Source: Melieria omissa
Taxonomy: Eukaryota; Arthropoda; Insecta; Diptera; Ulidiidae
Assembly: GCA_963971225.1 (NCBI GenBank)
Contig: OZ020269.1
Location: forward strand, 25,342,963 to 25,406,962
DNA length: 64,000 nt
Reading direction: 5' to 3'
The notes under the pieces were generated by a model that was not told where the DNA came from, did no database searches, and saw only the letters and a program-made list of their open reading frames with translations. The position numbers and the translations under genes are program-made. Shown here one piece after another: positions 34,271-44,900 of this stretch. How positions within the stretch are numbered: the stretch's first letter is position 1; the number at the start of each line of letters is the position of its first letter.

Positions 34271-35646
34271 TATATTTTGTAAATTTTTCGTTCTTTTTAT
34301 ATTTATTTTTATTTTTTTACTATCAATTGTTTTAAAATTGTTTTTTTTTTTATTTTTTGTATAATTTTTTTTTAATATAAATAATACACATTTAAAAAAT
34401 AATAATATTTCGTATAAAAAATATATAATAAATTAGTTTATATTATTGTTTTTATACAAATTTTAATTGCCGTAATTTTGTTCATAATTTATTTTATATT
34501 AAATTTTATTTATTTTTTATTATTATTATGGTTATTAATTGTATTATTGTCATTTTTGTCTGTCATTTTTTAATTGTTCTTTTATTAATTTGAATTGATT
34601 AATTTTTTATCTTCAAACAGTTACAATAAACAATACAACAACAAACAACAAATAAGACAACAAATAATTTGTATCATTTTTATTACTATTTCAAATAGGA
34701 AATTGAACATCAAAAAATCCTAAAATTCGCCAGAAGAACTTTTCATAATTTTAATGAGTTTAATACGATATTCATAATGCTTTTCACCAGAATCTTTACT
34801 TTAATATAGACATTTGTATGTATCTCCTTGACCTTTTACGCACCAAGAAAAAATGTTCGCAGCTGTGCGCTGTGCGTTGTGGTCATAAAAACCGCACTGA
34901 AATGAAAATGCTTTCACCTAAATTGAAAAGCAACACTACAAATGGAATACAATAAAATTTGCACAAAAACATGCACATTGCACACAGACAGACACACAGC
35001 CACATAGCTTGCCGTGTTCGCATGTGGGTCAAATGCATTCTGCACGCAACATAATTCGCAGTCAAATCGCACGCAACACTCACCTGTGTGACGCACCGGC
35101 CGCTGTCACTTCACTTCGGCTCGCCTGTGAAGTTCGCACTCGAACTCGTATTTGGCGTGCAAGCGATTTATTGGACAGCAACATCAGTGGCGCTGTACGG
35201 CTATCAAAAATTTGCAGCTCACTAAAAAGCAAAACATTCTCTCACTTTAATTCTCCTTGGCGTGCTTTGCAAATGTCACAGCTGCTCTCCTCCCCGCCCC
35301 GAACAAAGCGATATTTGTTTGAATTGTCGTCAGCGCAACGTTTATATGGCCGGCAGCCATAAACAAGCAAAACAGTTTACAAAAATCATTTCAAATATTA
35401 AATACCTTGACGAACAATAACAACAAAAACCACAATAAACTTATAAATATATTAAAAGCATTCGAAGCTTTCAACACATTTCAATTTTCATAGAAATTTA
35501 ATGTTTATTTTTGCATTTACAAGAGGCGAAATAAACAAGTGGCACCTCATTTTTTTACAACCTGTGAAAAAAAGAAGAAAAATAAATAAAATAAAAAATT
35601 TAATTAAAATATAAATTGAAAAAATTTATAGAAAAAGTAACCGGTA
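34271..35646. other. AT-rich DNA then a GC-richer island at 34850-35360
   Basis: 34271-34800 is poly-A/T. 34850-35360 is GC-richer, with CACAGACAGACACACAGCC and several CACTC/GAGTG motifs. The 117-codon plus frame there (35009-35362) is Ser/Arg-rich, with no recognised domain or splice sites. A distal promoter or enhancer of gene A is possible but unsupported. Confidence 0.35.
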
Positions 35647-35899
35647 ATTCTGTGGTCATAAGTAATAACCGCTTAAGTCGACTTAAGCTGAAATTGAGTT
35701 ATGGATGCCACCACGTTCCCTTGACTGTGCTCTACGTTTGTGTAAAATCGGGGAGTTTGTAACTTTAAAATAAAAAAAGTTATTAATAAAAACCTATTCG
35801 CATTCCCATAACGAACACACTACACGCTAAAACTTTAAAGCGAGATTGCTCGAAACAGCAATTTTCGACTTAGGCGGTTATTGCTTTTGACCACAGAAT
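35647..35899. mobile_element. TA-flanked MITE with ATTCTGTGG termini
   Basis: TIRs of ~39 bases: the left reads ATTCTGTGGTCATAAGTAAT and the reverse of the right reads ATTCTGTGGTCAAAAGCAAT, both continuing into AACCGC-TAAGTCGA. TA lies on both flanks (35645-6, 35900-1). It is 253 bases and non-coding. The outermost ATTCTGT matches the palindromic element at 41731-41896. Confidence 0.85.
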
Positions 35900-36116
35900 T
35901 ATCGTTGAAAAAAAACACTGAGTACAAAAATATATTTTTTCTTTGGAGCAGCCAAAAATCTTAGCTAATAAATTAGATACTTTTAGATTTGTATTATTAG
36001 TTTTAGTTTTCAAAAGAAATATAAAAAACTATGTACTTGAATATTTCATCCAAAAGTTGGTAACACTGTTTCAAGTTGCCACCTGGCATTAAAGCATCAT
36101 ATCAACACTTTCTCAT

Positions 36117-36176
36117 TTCATCACTTTATACTTTTGGCTGTTCTGTGTGTAACAGCCAAAAGTATCAAGTGATGAA
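36117..36176. other. 26-bp stem / 8-nt loop hairpin
   Basis: The arms TTCATCACTTTATACTTTTG.. (36117-36142) and its inverse (36151-36176) pair with one mismatch around the loop CTGTGTGT. Weaker pairing may extend outwards. It could be a foldback transposon remnant or a pre-miRNA-sized hairpin. No conservation or expression evidence is available. Confidence 0.7.
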
Positions 36177-36896
36177 GTAAAAATGGTTGTTACAAAAAAA
36201 GTATCCTGTTAAGACGCCACATGGAATCCTGAGGCGTCTTCCACCTAATAATAAAAAAAACTCTAATGTTGTGACACAATCTTCAACAAGTCGTTTTATG
36301 AGTTACTGTAAATAAAAACCTACTATAAATCAAACTTCAAAAATCTCTATAAGTACTTCAAAACCCAACAAACATCAACGCATCAATCAATAGAAGAAAC
36401 TATCCCAACTGTGTGGCAACTCTACCATTTGCACATTGCACAGGCAAAAATTATTGTTTACGCAGCACACAAACTTCAAAGCGGCACTTAGGCCAAAATT
36501 ATGAAAAAATGTTGACAACAAGCCACAAAAACTAAACAGTTATTGCCAATGCGCTGTGAAGCATTGAACGACTTGTGGCCGCGGCGTCACGCGAAAGCAA
36601 CGCGAGCGCCGACAATTTTCAAGCCAAAAGTTTGCACGTGTGTGTTTGTGTGCGTGTTGATATTTTGTGTTTTTTTTATTTTCTCTTCCATTTCATTTAT
36701 GAGTAAAATTTGTGTGGCTCTGCTTAGAAGTTGAAGCTTGAATTGAAAATTTCGTCGCTCGATAGTAGTGAGAACCAAGTTGGCCGTGTGCGTAGTTGTG
36801 CTGAAGCTGATTTTAGTTATTTTTTTTGCAGTTTTTGTGAATTGTGTAAAAATTTAATAATATAATAGAATTTTATTGGAATATTTCATATTTAAA
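36177..36896. other. 5' flank of a candidate first exon
   Basis: This includes a GC-rich patch at 36550-36650 with a TG run (TGTGTGTTTGTGTGCGTG) and then AT-rich sequence leading to an ATG at 36897. It looks like a fly promoter/leader region. No TATA or Inr element stands out. Confidence 0.3.
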
Positions 36897-36929
36897 ATGT
36901 GCACCGATGCGCAGTTGAAAGCGCGAAAG
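36897..36929 (+). CDS. Candidate first coding exon (MCTDAQLKARK)
   Basis: An ATG preceded by an A-rich context opens 11 codons that end on a codon boundary at a strong donor, AAAG|GTGAGTTG (36929/36930). Phase 0 fits either the exon at 38949 or gene A's exon at 44640, so it may be an alternative first exon of gene A or belong to another gene. Nothing in the peptide is diagnostic. Confidence 0.35.
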
Positions 36930-38288
36930 GTGAGTTGATGCAATTTGTTTTGAGTGATATTTGTGTGAATGAGTAGACCAAGTTTTCAGAGAGAATATAA
37001 AGTGATCAAGTGATGCAGTGGGACGCCAATTATGAAGACATAATAACTGGATTCAATCCAATGCGATTGTGAGATACAAACTGAGATACAAAACAGTTTG
37101 AAAGAATGTTTTATTGAATACTTACTTAGTTTACTTTGAAATAAACTTGAAGACAATAGCGCACACAGGGAGAAGCGGGATGTTTAGGGGTTCAAAACCC
37201 CTTAATACAAAAATTGCTAGTGCAAAATATTGTTTCAAAAGGAATTGAATTGAAAAGTTGTACACAAAGCCCCCAAAACTGAAATCCTGTTTGTGTCACT
37301 GCTTGAAGTTTTTGCAGTTCGAATCATTTCAATCAAAGCAAGTGACAGGTGAAATTTCAAACTAATTGGATAAGAAATGCTATATTTTATCTATAAAGCT
37401 ATGAAGTTAAATATCTTGTTTCGAGGTTTGCATGTTTACGCCCCAAAAATGACTTAAAAACTACAAGTAGCTTATTATTTTTTCGAACATTTCCCATGTC
37501 ATAAAATCTGTCAAAATAATCTATGTGCTTTTAAAATCTTTGCTTATTGGCTTCACAAGCAGAATTTAACGAATACCTATCTAGTAAATCTATTAACTGT
37601 ATTTTTTTGTGTATCTTTTCAAAGTTGACTTCCTTGTGTTGGAAAAGCTCGTCCTCTACATACATACTCGTCCTCCTTACATACCTATAAAGAATAATAT
37701 TCGCTGATATCTCAAAAATTACACATCGGATTTGGCTTATTTTTCACAAAATAAATTTTCAAAAAATATAAAATTGTTTACCATACAAAAATTAAGAGTC
37801 ACTAAGTAAGTCTCGAAAAGTACACATCGGATTTGGTAAATTTTCCACAAAATAAATTTTTTTAAATATACAATTTTCCACCATAAAAAATTAAAAGTTA
37901 CCAAAGCAAATGTTGACAGAAACACTTAAGAAAATACGGATATTTAGGAATAAAAAACCCTCAAAATGACATAACGGTCTTTCTAGTGTTAAACTTTCAT
38001 GAAACCCAAATTCAAATATGCTGTTTTTATCTAAAGACCTAATCGTAGATTAGACTTATAAAGCGAGATTATGTACTGCAAACTGTTGGATCTATTGTGA
38101 TCCTCTTTATAGCTCATAAAATAAGAATGATTTCTTCCATAAAACCTCTGACAGAAAGTTAAAAAAATTTTTCAATGTCGAATCGAAGAATCAAATTGAA
38201 AGTCGTAATCTGTAATCAAGTGGAGTGAGATTTAATCACTTTCTACTAGAAATCTACAGAAGCTTCATACAGCTAGATCAATATTTAA
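36930..38288. other. AT-rich DNA with one hAT-like MITE
   Basis: Besides the MITE at 37154-37301, a pair of short related segments around 37690-37790 and 37805-37880 (CACATCGGATTTGG, ATTTTCCACAAAATAAATTT) forms a two-unit direct repeat. I see no exon. Confidence 0.45.
37154..37301. mobile_element. hAT-like MITE, family A, with 8-base duplication
   Basis: The 148-base element starts CAATAGCGCACACAGGG and ends CCTGTTTGTGTCACTG, giving imperfect inverted termini. The flanking 8-mers CTTGAAGA and CTTGAAGT match at 7 of 8 bases. The interior is in reverse orientation to the copy at 51120. Confidence 0.85.
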
Positions 38289-38620
38289 CCCTTTCGACCT
38301 CGAATTTTACCCTGTGTCTCGATATTACTTTTTGGTATTCAATGATAAATCATGAAACACTTCCCTAAGAAGTGTGCACACGACATTTGACAACCTCTTT
38401 GTTAGAGTTCTAGAGCTACTTTTGAACAATATTAACTTAAAACGGGTTAACAAATATTTTGTATCAATATTTTTTAATTACATAAAAATTATTTAATATT
38501 AATGAAAGAATACAAAATTATCACTTTTTGATTTTATTTAACCATTGTTAAAAAAACAGGGTTTTGATCAAACACGCTCATTTCGTAGACTTCAATTAGA
38601 ACACAAACTTTCCCTGATAT
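38289..38620. mobile_element. piggyBac-like MITE, copy 1, truncated by the assembly gap
   Basis: TTAA (38285-38288) is followed by CCCTTTCGACC. The next ~330 bases match, in inverted orientation, the 495-base element at 52592-53086 (shared ATTACTTTTTGGTAT, CACTTCCCTAAGAAGTGTGC and AAAACGGGTTAA blocks). The far end must lie inside the N run. The family is assigned from the TTAA target and CCCTTT terminus. Confidence 0.8.
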
Positions 38621-38820
38621 NNNNNNNNNNNNNNNNNNNNNNNNNNNNNNNNNNNNNNNNNNNNNNNNNNNNNNNNNNNNNNNNNNNNNNNNNNNNNNNN
38701 NNNNNNNNNNNNNNNNNNNNNNNNNNNNNNNNNNNNNNNNNNNNNNNNNNNNNNNNNNNNNNNNNNNNNNNNNNNNNNNNNNNNNNNNNNNNNNNNNNNN
38801 NNNNNNNNNNNNNNNNNNNN
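38621..38820. other. Assembly gap (200 N)
   Basis: Exactly 200 unknown bases. The left edge is inside a MITE and the right edge is ~130 bases before the likely start codon of gene A, so promoter or 5' UTR sequence may be missing. Confidence 0.99.
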
Positions 38821-38871
38821 CAATTCTTACAAACGTGGTTTCGTGCAAGTGTCGAGCTTTTATATCGTTGC

Positions 38872-38877
38872 TCAGTT
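38872..38877 (+). promoter_or_regulatory. Possible initiator (TCAGTT) for gene A
   Basis: TCAGTT fits the arthropod initiator and lies 77 bases before the ATG at 38949. Upstream promoter sequence is partly hidden by the gap. There is no other core-promoter motif at a canonical spacing. Confidence 0.25.
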
Positions 38878-38948
38878 TTTACAATTTTGACGACCAGTTA
38901 CACACCTACAACAATAGCAACAACAATAACAACACAGCTGCCACAGCC

Positions 38949-41900
38949 ATGAGCAGCAACGGAAACGTACGCCGGCGTGTGCTGCCGCCGAATTTCGATG
39001 GCCAAACGACCGACCCACTGCTGCGCCAGACCAGCGAACAGGTACGAGTAAGTACGTCACACTAAGTGCCGAATTTTACGTTCGGAGCGGATTACGCTGC
39101 AAGCATTCTGACATATTTCTGCGTGAGTACGAGCAATTCTTCGATCATAACAAGAACCGGGCACAGGACCCCTAAACGCCAACTGGGCAATTGCACTTGA
39201 ATACTGATGCAAACATGCTTGAAAACTTGCACTGCTGACAAAAATGCACTTTAAATGAAATGAGTTTTCTTATGAAAAACATTTCCATTTTAGGAAAATA
39301 AAAAATTAAATTAAACTTATCGAAATTCGGCAGAAACTTTCAGTTGTTTTTGTTTTGTGCATTGCAAAGATAGTGACGACTGTTTTCGACAGCTGCTGAT
39401 TCTGACGTGGAAAATTTTTAATAATTTTTTTTATGATTCATTTTAACGCATGTTAGTACTTTTGACCCATTCAAACATCGATGTAGACAGGAAATTAGAG
39501 ATTATAATAAATTAATAATTATTCATAGTAACAAAGAATAATCATTTTGCAGTTTCTCATTCTATGTTTTTAAAAATGGACTTTATGGTTTTGGGAACAA
39601 ATTTTTCTTGAACCAGGTAGATTGACGGCCACTTTTTTGTATACAAATTGTTGAAAATTATTGAAAAATTCTTCGTCATTTATGTCATAATACTCAAAAA
39701 AAGTAACCCTGAATAATAGACAATAGCTTCAAACTTGGTGGGGTTTCAAAAAACTTTAAAATTCCAAGAAAATTCTAGAAAACCGTCACTGCATTGACTT
39801 ATTTAAATAAGTTTCAGTTAGCTAGCAGACACGCGTGTGTTTTTTAGCAGGTTTCATATAACACTTTGTTGGATTAATTTTATGTTGATTTTTAATCGCC
39901 AGAATAAATGTAGGTATTTCCAAAAATATGCGCCTCTGAAATATATTTTAAGAATTTACAGTTCACTAAAAAAGGATGTTCTTCTATAGAAAACTTAAGA
40001 TTTATTATCACCATATTTGACCTCAGCTTTGAGAGAACATCGATTAGTTTTGGGTGAAACCCTTTATGTAAGTTTTTCCCCAGTTTAGGCTCAACTAAGT
40101 AGCACAAACGAGGGCACCCTATACTTTGCCAGTCACTGCATTGCCTTAGCCAAATGAAGACTCCATATCCTTAGGCTAAATTATCTAATTGATCTGGCAC
40201 CTGCCAGAAACTGTAGCCCTCTCGGTCCTTGAGTCGAACCTCTATTAGACAGCTTGTTGAAGTCATCACTGGACACTGCGCCATGGGATCAAATGGCACG
40301 CATCCAGTGATGCCTGCAGAAGTTACGGAGATAAAGAAGAAGAAGAAGAAGTATGAACGATTTAACACTTCCTGTGCCCGGCTCTGCAGGAACGTCGACT
40401 CCGAACCCTGAGGTCAAGATTCCTAGCGAAACTGGCTTGCGCGGCAAAAGTTACAATTTCGGATCTAATCTTCTTGATTAAAAGGTCGAACTGGTTTGCC
40501 CCGGATTGAGACTAAGTAACCAATTCCAGAACCAGTTAAGTAGGGATTCACAATGGATCAATTAAACCTTCGAGTGAAAGTGCTGTCCCTGTGCTACACA
40601 CACCCTTCTCGACCTAACCCAACCATCTAATTGATCTTACTGATCCTTACTGTCCCTCTTTAACCGAAATATCTGGTCCTCCTTACTGGTTCTTACAAAT
40701 CTACTTAAACTCAAGTATCTAACTGATCTTATCAACCTTATTAACACTTCAAAGATCGTCACATTACTTAGCACAAATTATTTAGCACTCGAACTGTTTT
40801 CACTCAAAACTCAAGATGGCGTTTAATTTGTTAAAATCTATCTTGATTGAGATATGGAAATTACTCAGCCTTAATCTTCGCAATCTTCTTGGAATCTCTC
40901 ATAATTCTTCTAATCTAAGTACTCGACGCCTGAGTTTTCAACTCCTGGCTACTTGAACTCGTGATATCTCAATTTTTCAGCTAAAATCCCAATGAGCTGC
41001 CATCATCGTTTTACTATGTACTTAACACTAGAATACCCAAGAAAGTCGAAATAACTCCACTAAGGTCTTTTATTCTTTTATTGCACGCTGTCTGAAAGAA
41101 AATTGTTAGTAACTCCTCTATTTTCTAAATAAAAATTTAAAAATTAAAACTGAAATCAAATACAAACACTGAAAATATTTTATTATAATTTAAATATTAA
41201 CTGAAAACAATTATTTATTCATTTAATATATAAAAAAATGTTTGCTTTAATTTTGGAACAAAATTCCATATAAGCATTCACGAAAGATTGAATTGGCCAG
41301 GCACTTAAGTGTTAATTCCTGAGATTCCTCAGTTCTCTACGAAGCTTCTTAACTTAAAAAAAAACTGAAAGCTCGATTTGACTATACTTTCAAAATATTT
41401 ATTTTTATTTGTGTATTCAGCAAAGAAAGGAACTGTAATGGATACCAAAAAGTAGTATTCCACCCTCACTACCTCTAACAACTATGGATTAAAGACTCTC
41501 TCTCTTTACGATTTGACGATTAATGATTATGATTCATATTCGTAATCATTTTAAATTTAATTATGATTAATTATTTTTAATTTAACTTTTTTATAATGAT
41601 TTTTAATCAATAATTTTTAACCGAGTCTTACACCACTTTAAATACGAGGGCGGGTCAATAAGTCCGTGACTTTTTGAATGAAACACAGGTTTTTAGATAA
41701 AAAGTTATTTTATTTTTCAACGTACAACTAATTCTGTTTCTACACGGTCTTTTTTACACGGTTTTGATTTAACACGGTTTGAAAATTAAAAAAATTTTAA
41801 TTTTGGAATAAAATCGTGTAAAAAAATTAAAAATTTTTTATTTTTAAACCGTGTTAAATCTAAAACATGTAAAAGAAGACCGTGTAAAAACAGAATTAGG

Positions 41901-44900
41901 TGTAGTCTCCTTTGAGATCTATAAACTTAGCCCAACGTTTCACCAGTTTTTTTATCCCTTCCGAAAAATATGATTTGTCGAGGTCTTCAAAATAGGCATT
42001 TGTTTGTGAGATGACTTCGTCATTGGAGGCAAATCTCTTTCCGCCGAGCCATTTCTTCAAGTTTGGGAACAAGAAATAGTCACTTGGGGCTAGATCGGGT
42101 GAATAGGTCTCATACCCAAATGATCATTCAAAATTGAAACGACTGAGCCATGTGAGATACCTATGGCTTCCACAATCTCTCTCACTTTTAATCGCCGATC
42201 GGCTAAAACCATATCGTGTATTTTTTCAATTGTTTCGGATGTGGAGACCTCAACTGGGCGTTCAGAACGTTTGGCATCTTCCGTGCTTGTACGGCCACAT
42301 CGGAATTCAGTAAACCACTTTTTTACCATGGAAATGGATGGTGCAGAGTCCCCATAATATTTATCAAGCTTAGCTTTCGTTTGGTTCGAACCTGTATGAA
42401 CCTTGTTAGTCGATTCGACTAAAGATTCCAGGGTTAAGTGAACTGTTGATATTCCTTCAGGCAGCTATCCTACCTATTTCTCAAAGAAGACTACATATCT
42501 CAAGAAAACAAAGTCCTCCTCTAACCAGTAAAATAGGAAACACATACCCTACTCGTATTTCTTCTGGTACTAAGACTCAGATAACCTGCGAAATTCATCT
42601 CTGTGAATTTTTTACATCGATTCCCATCAAATTTATTTCGTGTTTGCAAATAACATTAAAGATTTTCGGTAAGCAATGTCCACAAGACTGTGTGACCGAT
42701 TTGAGTCAGAAGTGAAGTGTTCAAAACGATAGCGTCGCGGCATCGCTTGAAAGATTTTCAGTTCCAGTTTATATAAAAATCTTTACTGTTGATACTTTTC
42801 TAAGTTGTTTGAAGCAAATTACACAGTACAACAATTTTGCGATTTTCAAAAAACCCGCGCAGTTTCTCAACTGTTCCTTATATTTTCGGAGTCGCTGATC
42901 ACGAATATGTAATTATTTTTTTCGGGTCACCTTTAGTTTGGGTTTTTCAGGGTCTTGAAGTTACAGGCTACACCCCAACTAAAAAAATTAATTTAAATGG
43001 TTGAACTTAACCTAGTCTAACAATATTGGTATCAAAAGAAAGGGAATTATATCTCCAACTCAAATCAAATAATTTTTTTGTAATTATCCTGGCGGAAGGA
43101 TATAAAAATGTCCTTTTAAGAATGTATCCTTTATTATCCTGGAAGTTTTTCTGCCAAAAAATTTGAGAAAAATATATTACAAAACCCTTACCATGCACCA
43201 ACACATTGTGAAATTTCATGTTGATCAGTCCATTGGTTCGGCTGAAAAAAATTGTTGAAGTTTATTTCAACTCAAAAACTTAAATCATTCCAAAATTTTT
43301 CACAGTGCAAACAATTTCAACTCTTCACAAAAACCCGCCCAGTTTCTGAACTGTTCCTTATAATCCCGGAGCTGCTGATCACGAATATGTAATTTTTTTT
43401 TTTGGGTCACCTCTAGTTTGGTTTTTACAAGGCCTTGAAGTTGCCAACAACACCCACCTTGAAAACGAATTTCAATTGTTGAACTCATCTTAGTCTAACA
43501 ATATTAGTATCAAATTAAGGAGAATCAAGTCTTTAGCCCAAATCCATGTCAATGTCAATATTACGTTATATTTTGTACAATTTTTGAACTAGAAAACATT
43601 GCAACAGTCGAGTTTATTTAATATAATACAAGGACAAGTAATTGGTACTAAACTTTTTTGGTAAGCTAACAGTATATTAAATTTTAAAATTGACTTGAAG
43701 CCCATGACAAAGCTGAGTCGATGGCGTAAGCTTCAGCTTGGTACACAGTTGAGAAACTCCGCGGGTTTTTTTTACTGTTGTACTGTGTTATTATAGACTT
43801 AGTCATAGCTTTATGTGGCTCAACTGCCTTATTGATTGATTTTGTATTAGCACTCAAGTGGTTAACTACTTTTTCGTGTAACTGCGTCCCCCAATTTTGT
43901 CCATTAAAGTGCTCACTAAGCAAAGAAAATAACTTAACGCTGGCAATATCCAATTTTAGTCGATGACAATATGAATTCATTGTTGTGTTGTTATTTTTCA
44001 GCACAGTAGCATAAAAATATTGATTAGATAAGCAATGAAAGTGTCAGACAGTGTTGCATAGTTTTGTTAGTGTCAACAGATTTGAAAATATTTTGGGGCT
44101 GTGATTTTGTGCAAAGTGGGAGACACACCTCGGCAACAGTTAAATGTGACTAATTTGTTTATAGATATCAGTGTGTATTGAACTTTACACTTTCAAGTAT
44201 CAAACGTTTTTTTGCATCACTTCTTCGAGTGTTGTTGAGTGTCGTAGAGCATTCCGAACAGTTTATTTTATTTTCGTAACATAAAACGTGTACTGTTGTT
44301 GCTATCACTAATCAATGCATTGGAAATTCGAAAGCCGCAGCCGAAGTTATACAACATTTGCCGATAAGATAAGTGCGCAAAATTTATGATGGATTATGCC
44401 TTTTCCATGGCAGACACCATTCTACCCAAGTCAAGGTTCCTACAGTGAGTGCCAATTGTTGTTGTTCACCTGTCAATTGACAATTCAACTTATTCGACTG
44501 CGATACAACGATACGCGGCAAACGAGCAGACAAACACGCAGACAGATATGCAGGCAGAGAGCAATAAAAGTCCCCTTTCCACTAACACTTTATTCTTTCT
44601 CTTCCCCTCACCTCACCCTCTCGTCATTGCTGTTCCAAGTCGGCCGGCTGCTGCCAGCGTCTGTTCATATCGCATCACAAAATCAAATGGTTCTGGGCGC
44701 CCATCTTCCTCGCCTTCTGGATTCTGCTCTACTACTGCATATCCATTCCCGCTTATCATCGGCTGCCCACGCCGCTCAGCATCGCCGACGAGGCACGCCA
44801 TCCGGATCGCTTCATTGCCGAACGGGCCGAGATGTATCTGCAGAAGCTGGTCAAGCTGGGGCCGCGCGTGGTGGGCAGCTCTGCCAACGAGCGCGACAGC

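Larger units (their letters stand above)
39048..44639. other. Intron 1 of gene A (5.6 kb), TE-rich
   Basis: If the first exon is right, this intron holds an unclassified repeat near 40255-40352, a mariner relic with a nested MITE (41645-42387), a two-copy direct repeat (42838-43500) and a possible RNase H-like remnant near 43.7 kb. The acceptor at 44639 has a long pyrimidine tract ending TGTTCCAAG. Confidence 0.55.

Noticed and set aside
35009..35362. 117-codon plus-strand ORF in a GC-rich island
   Set aside because: No recognisable domain, no splice signals, composition similar in other frames; more likely regulatory DNA.
38534..38952. ORFs spanning the N run
   Set aside because: Frames are only bridged by undefined bases; the gap cannot be treated as coding.
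44386..44444. Possible first exon [19 protein letters not shown] with a GTGAGT donor, near gene A
   Set aside because: It ends in phase 2, whereas the only usable acceptors before the gene A frame (44639 and 44657) are phase 0, so the join would be out of frame. Kept only as a possible non-coding exon.
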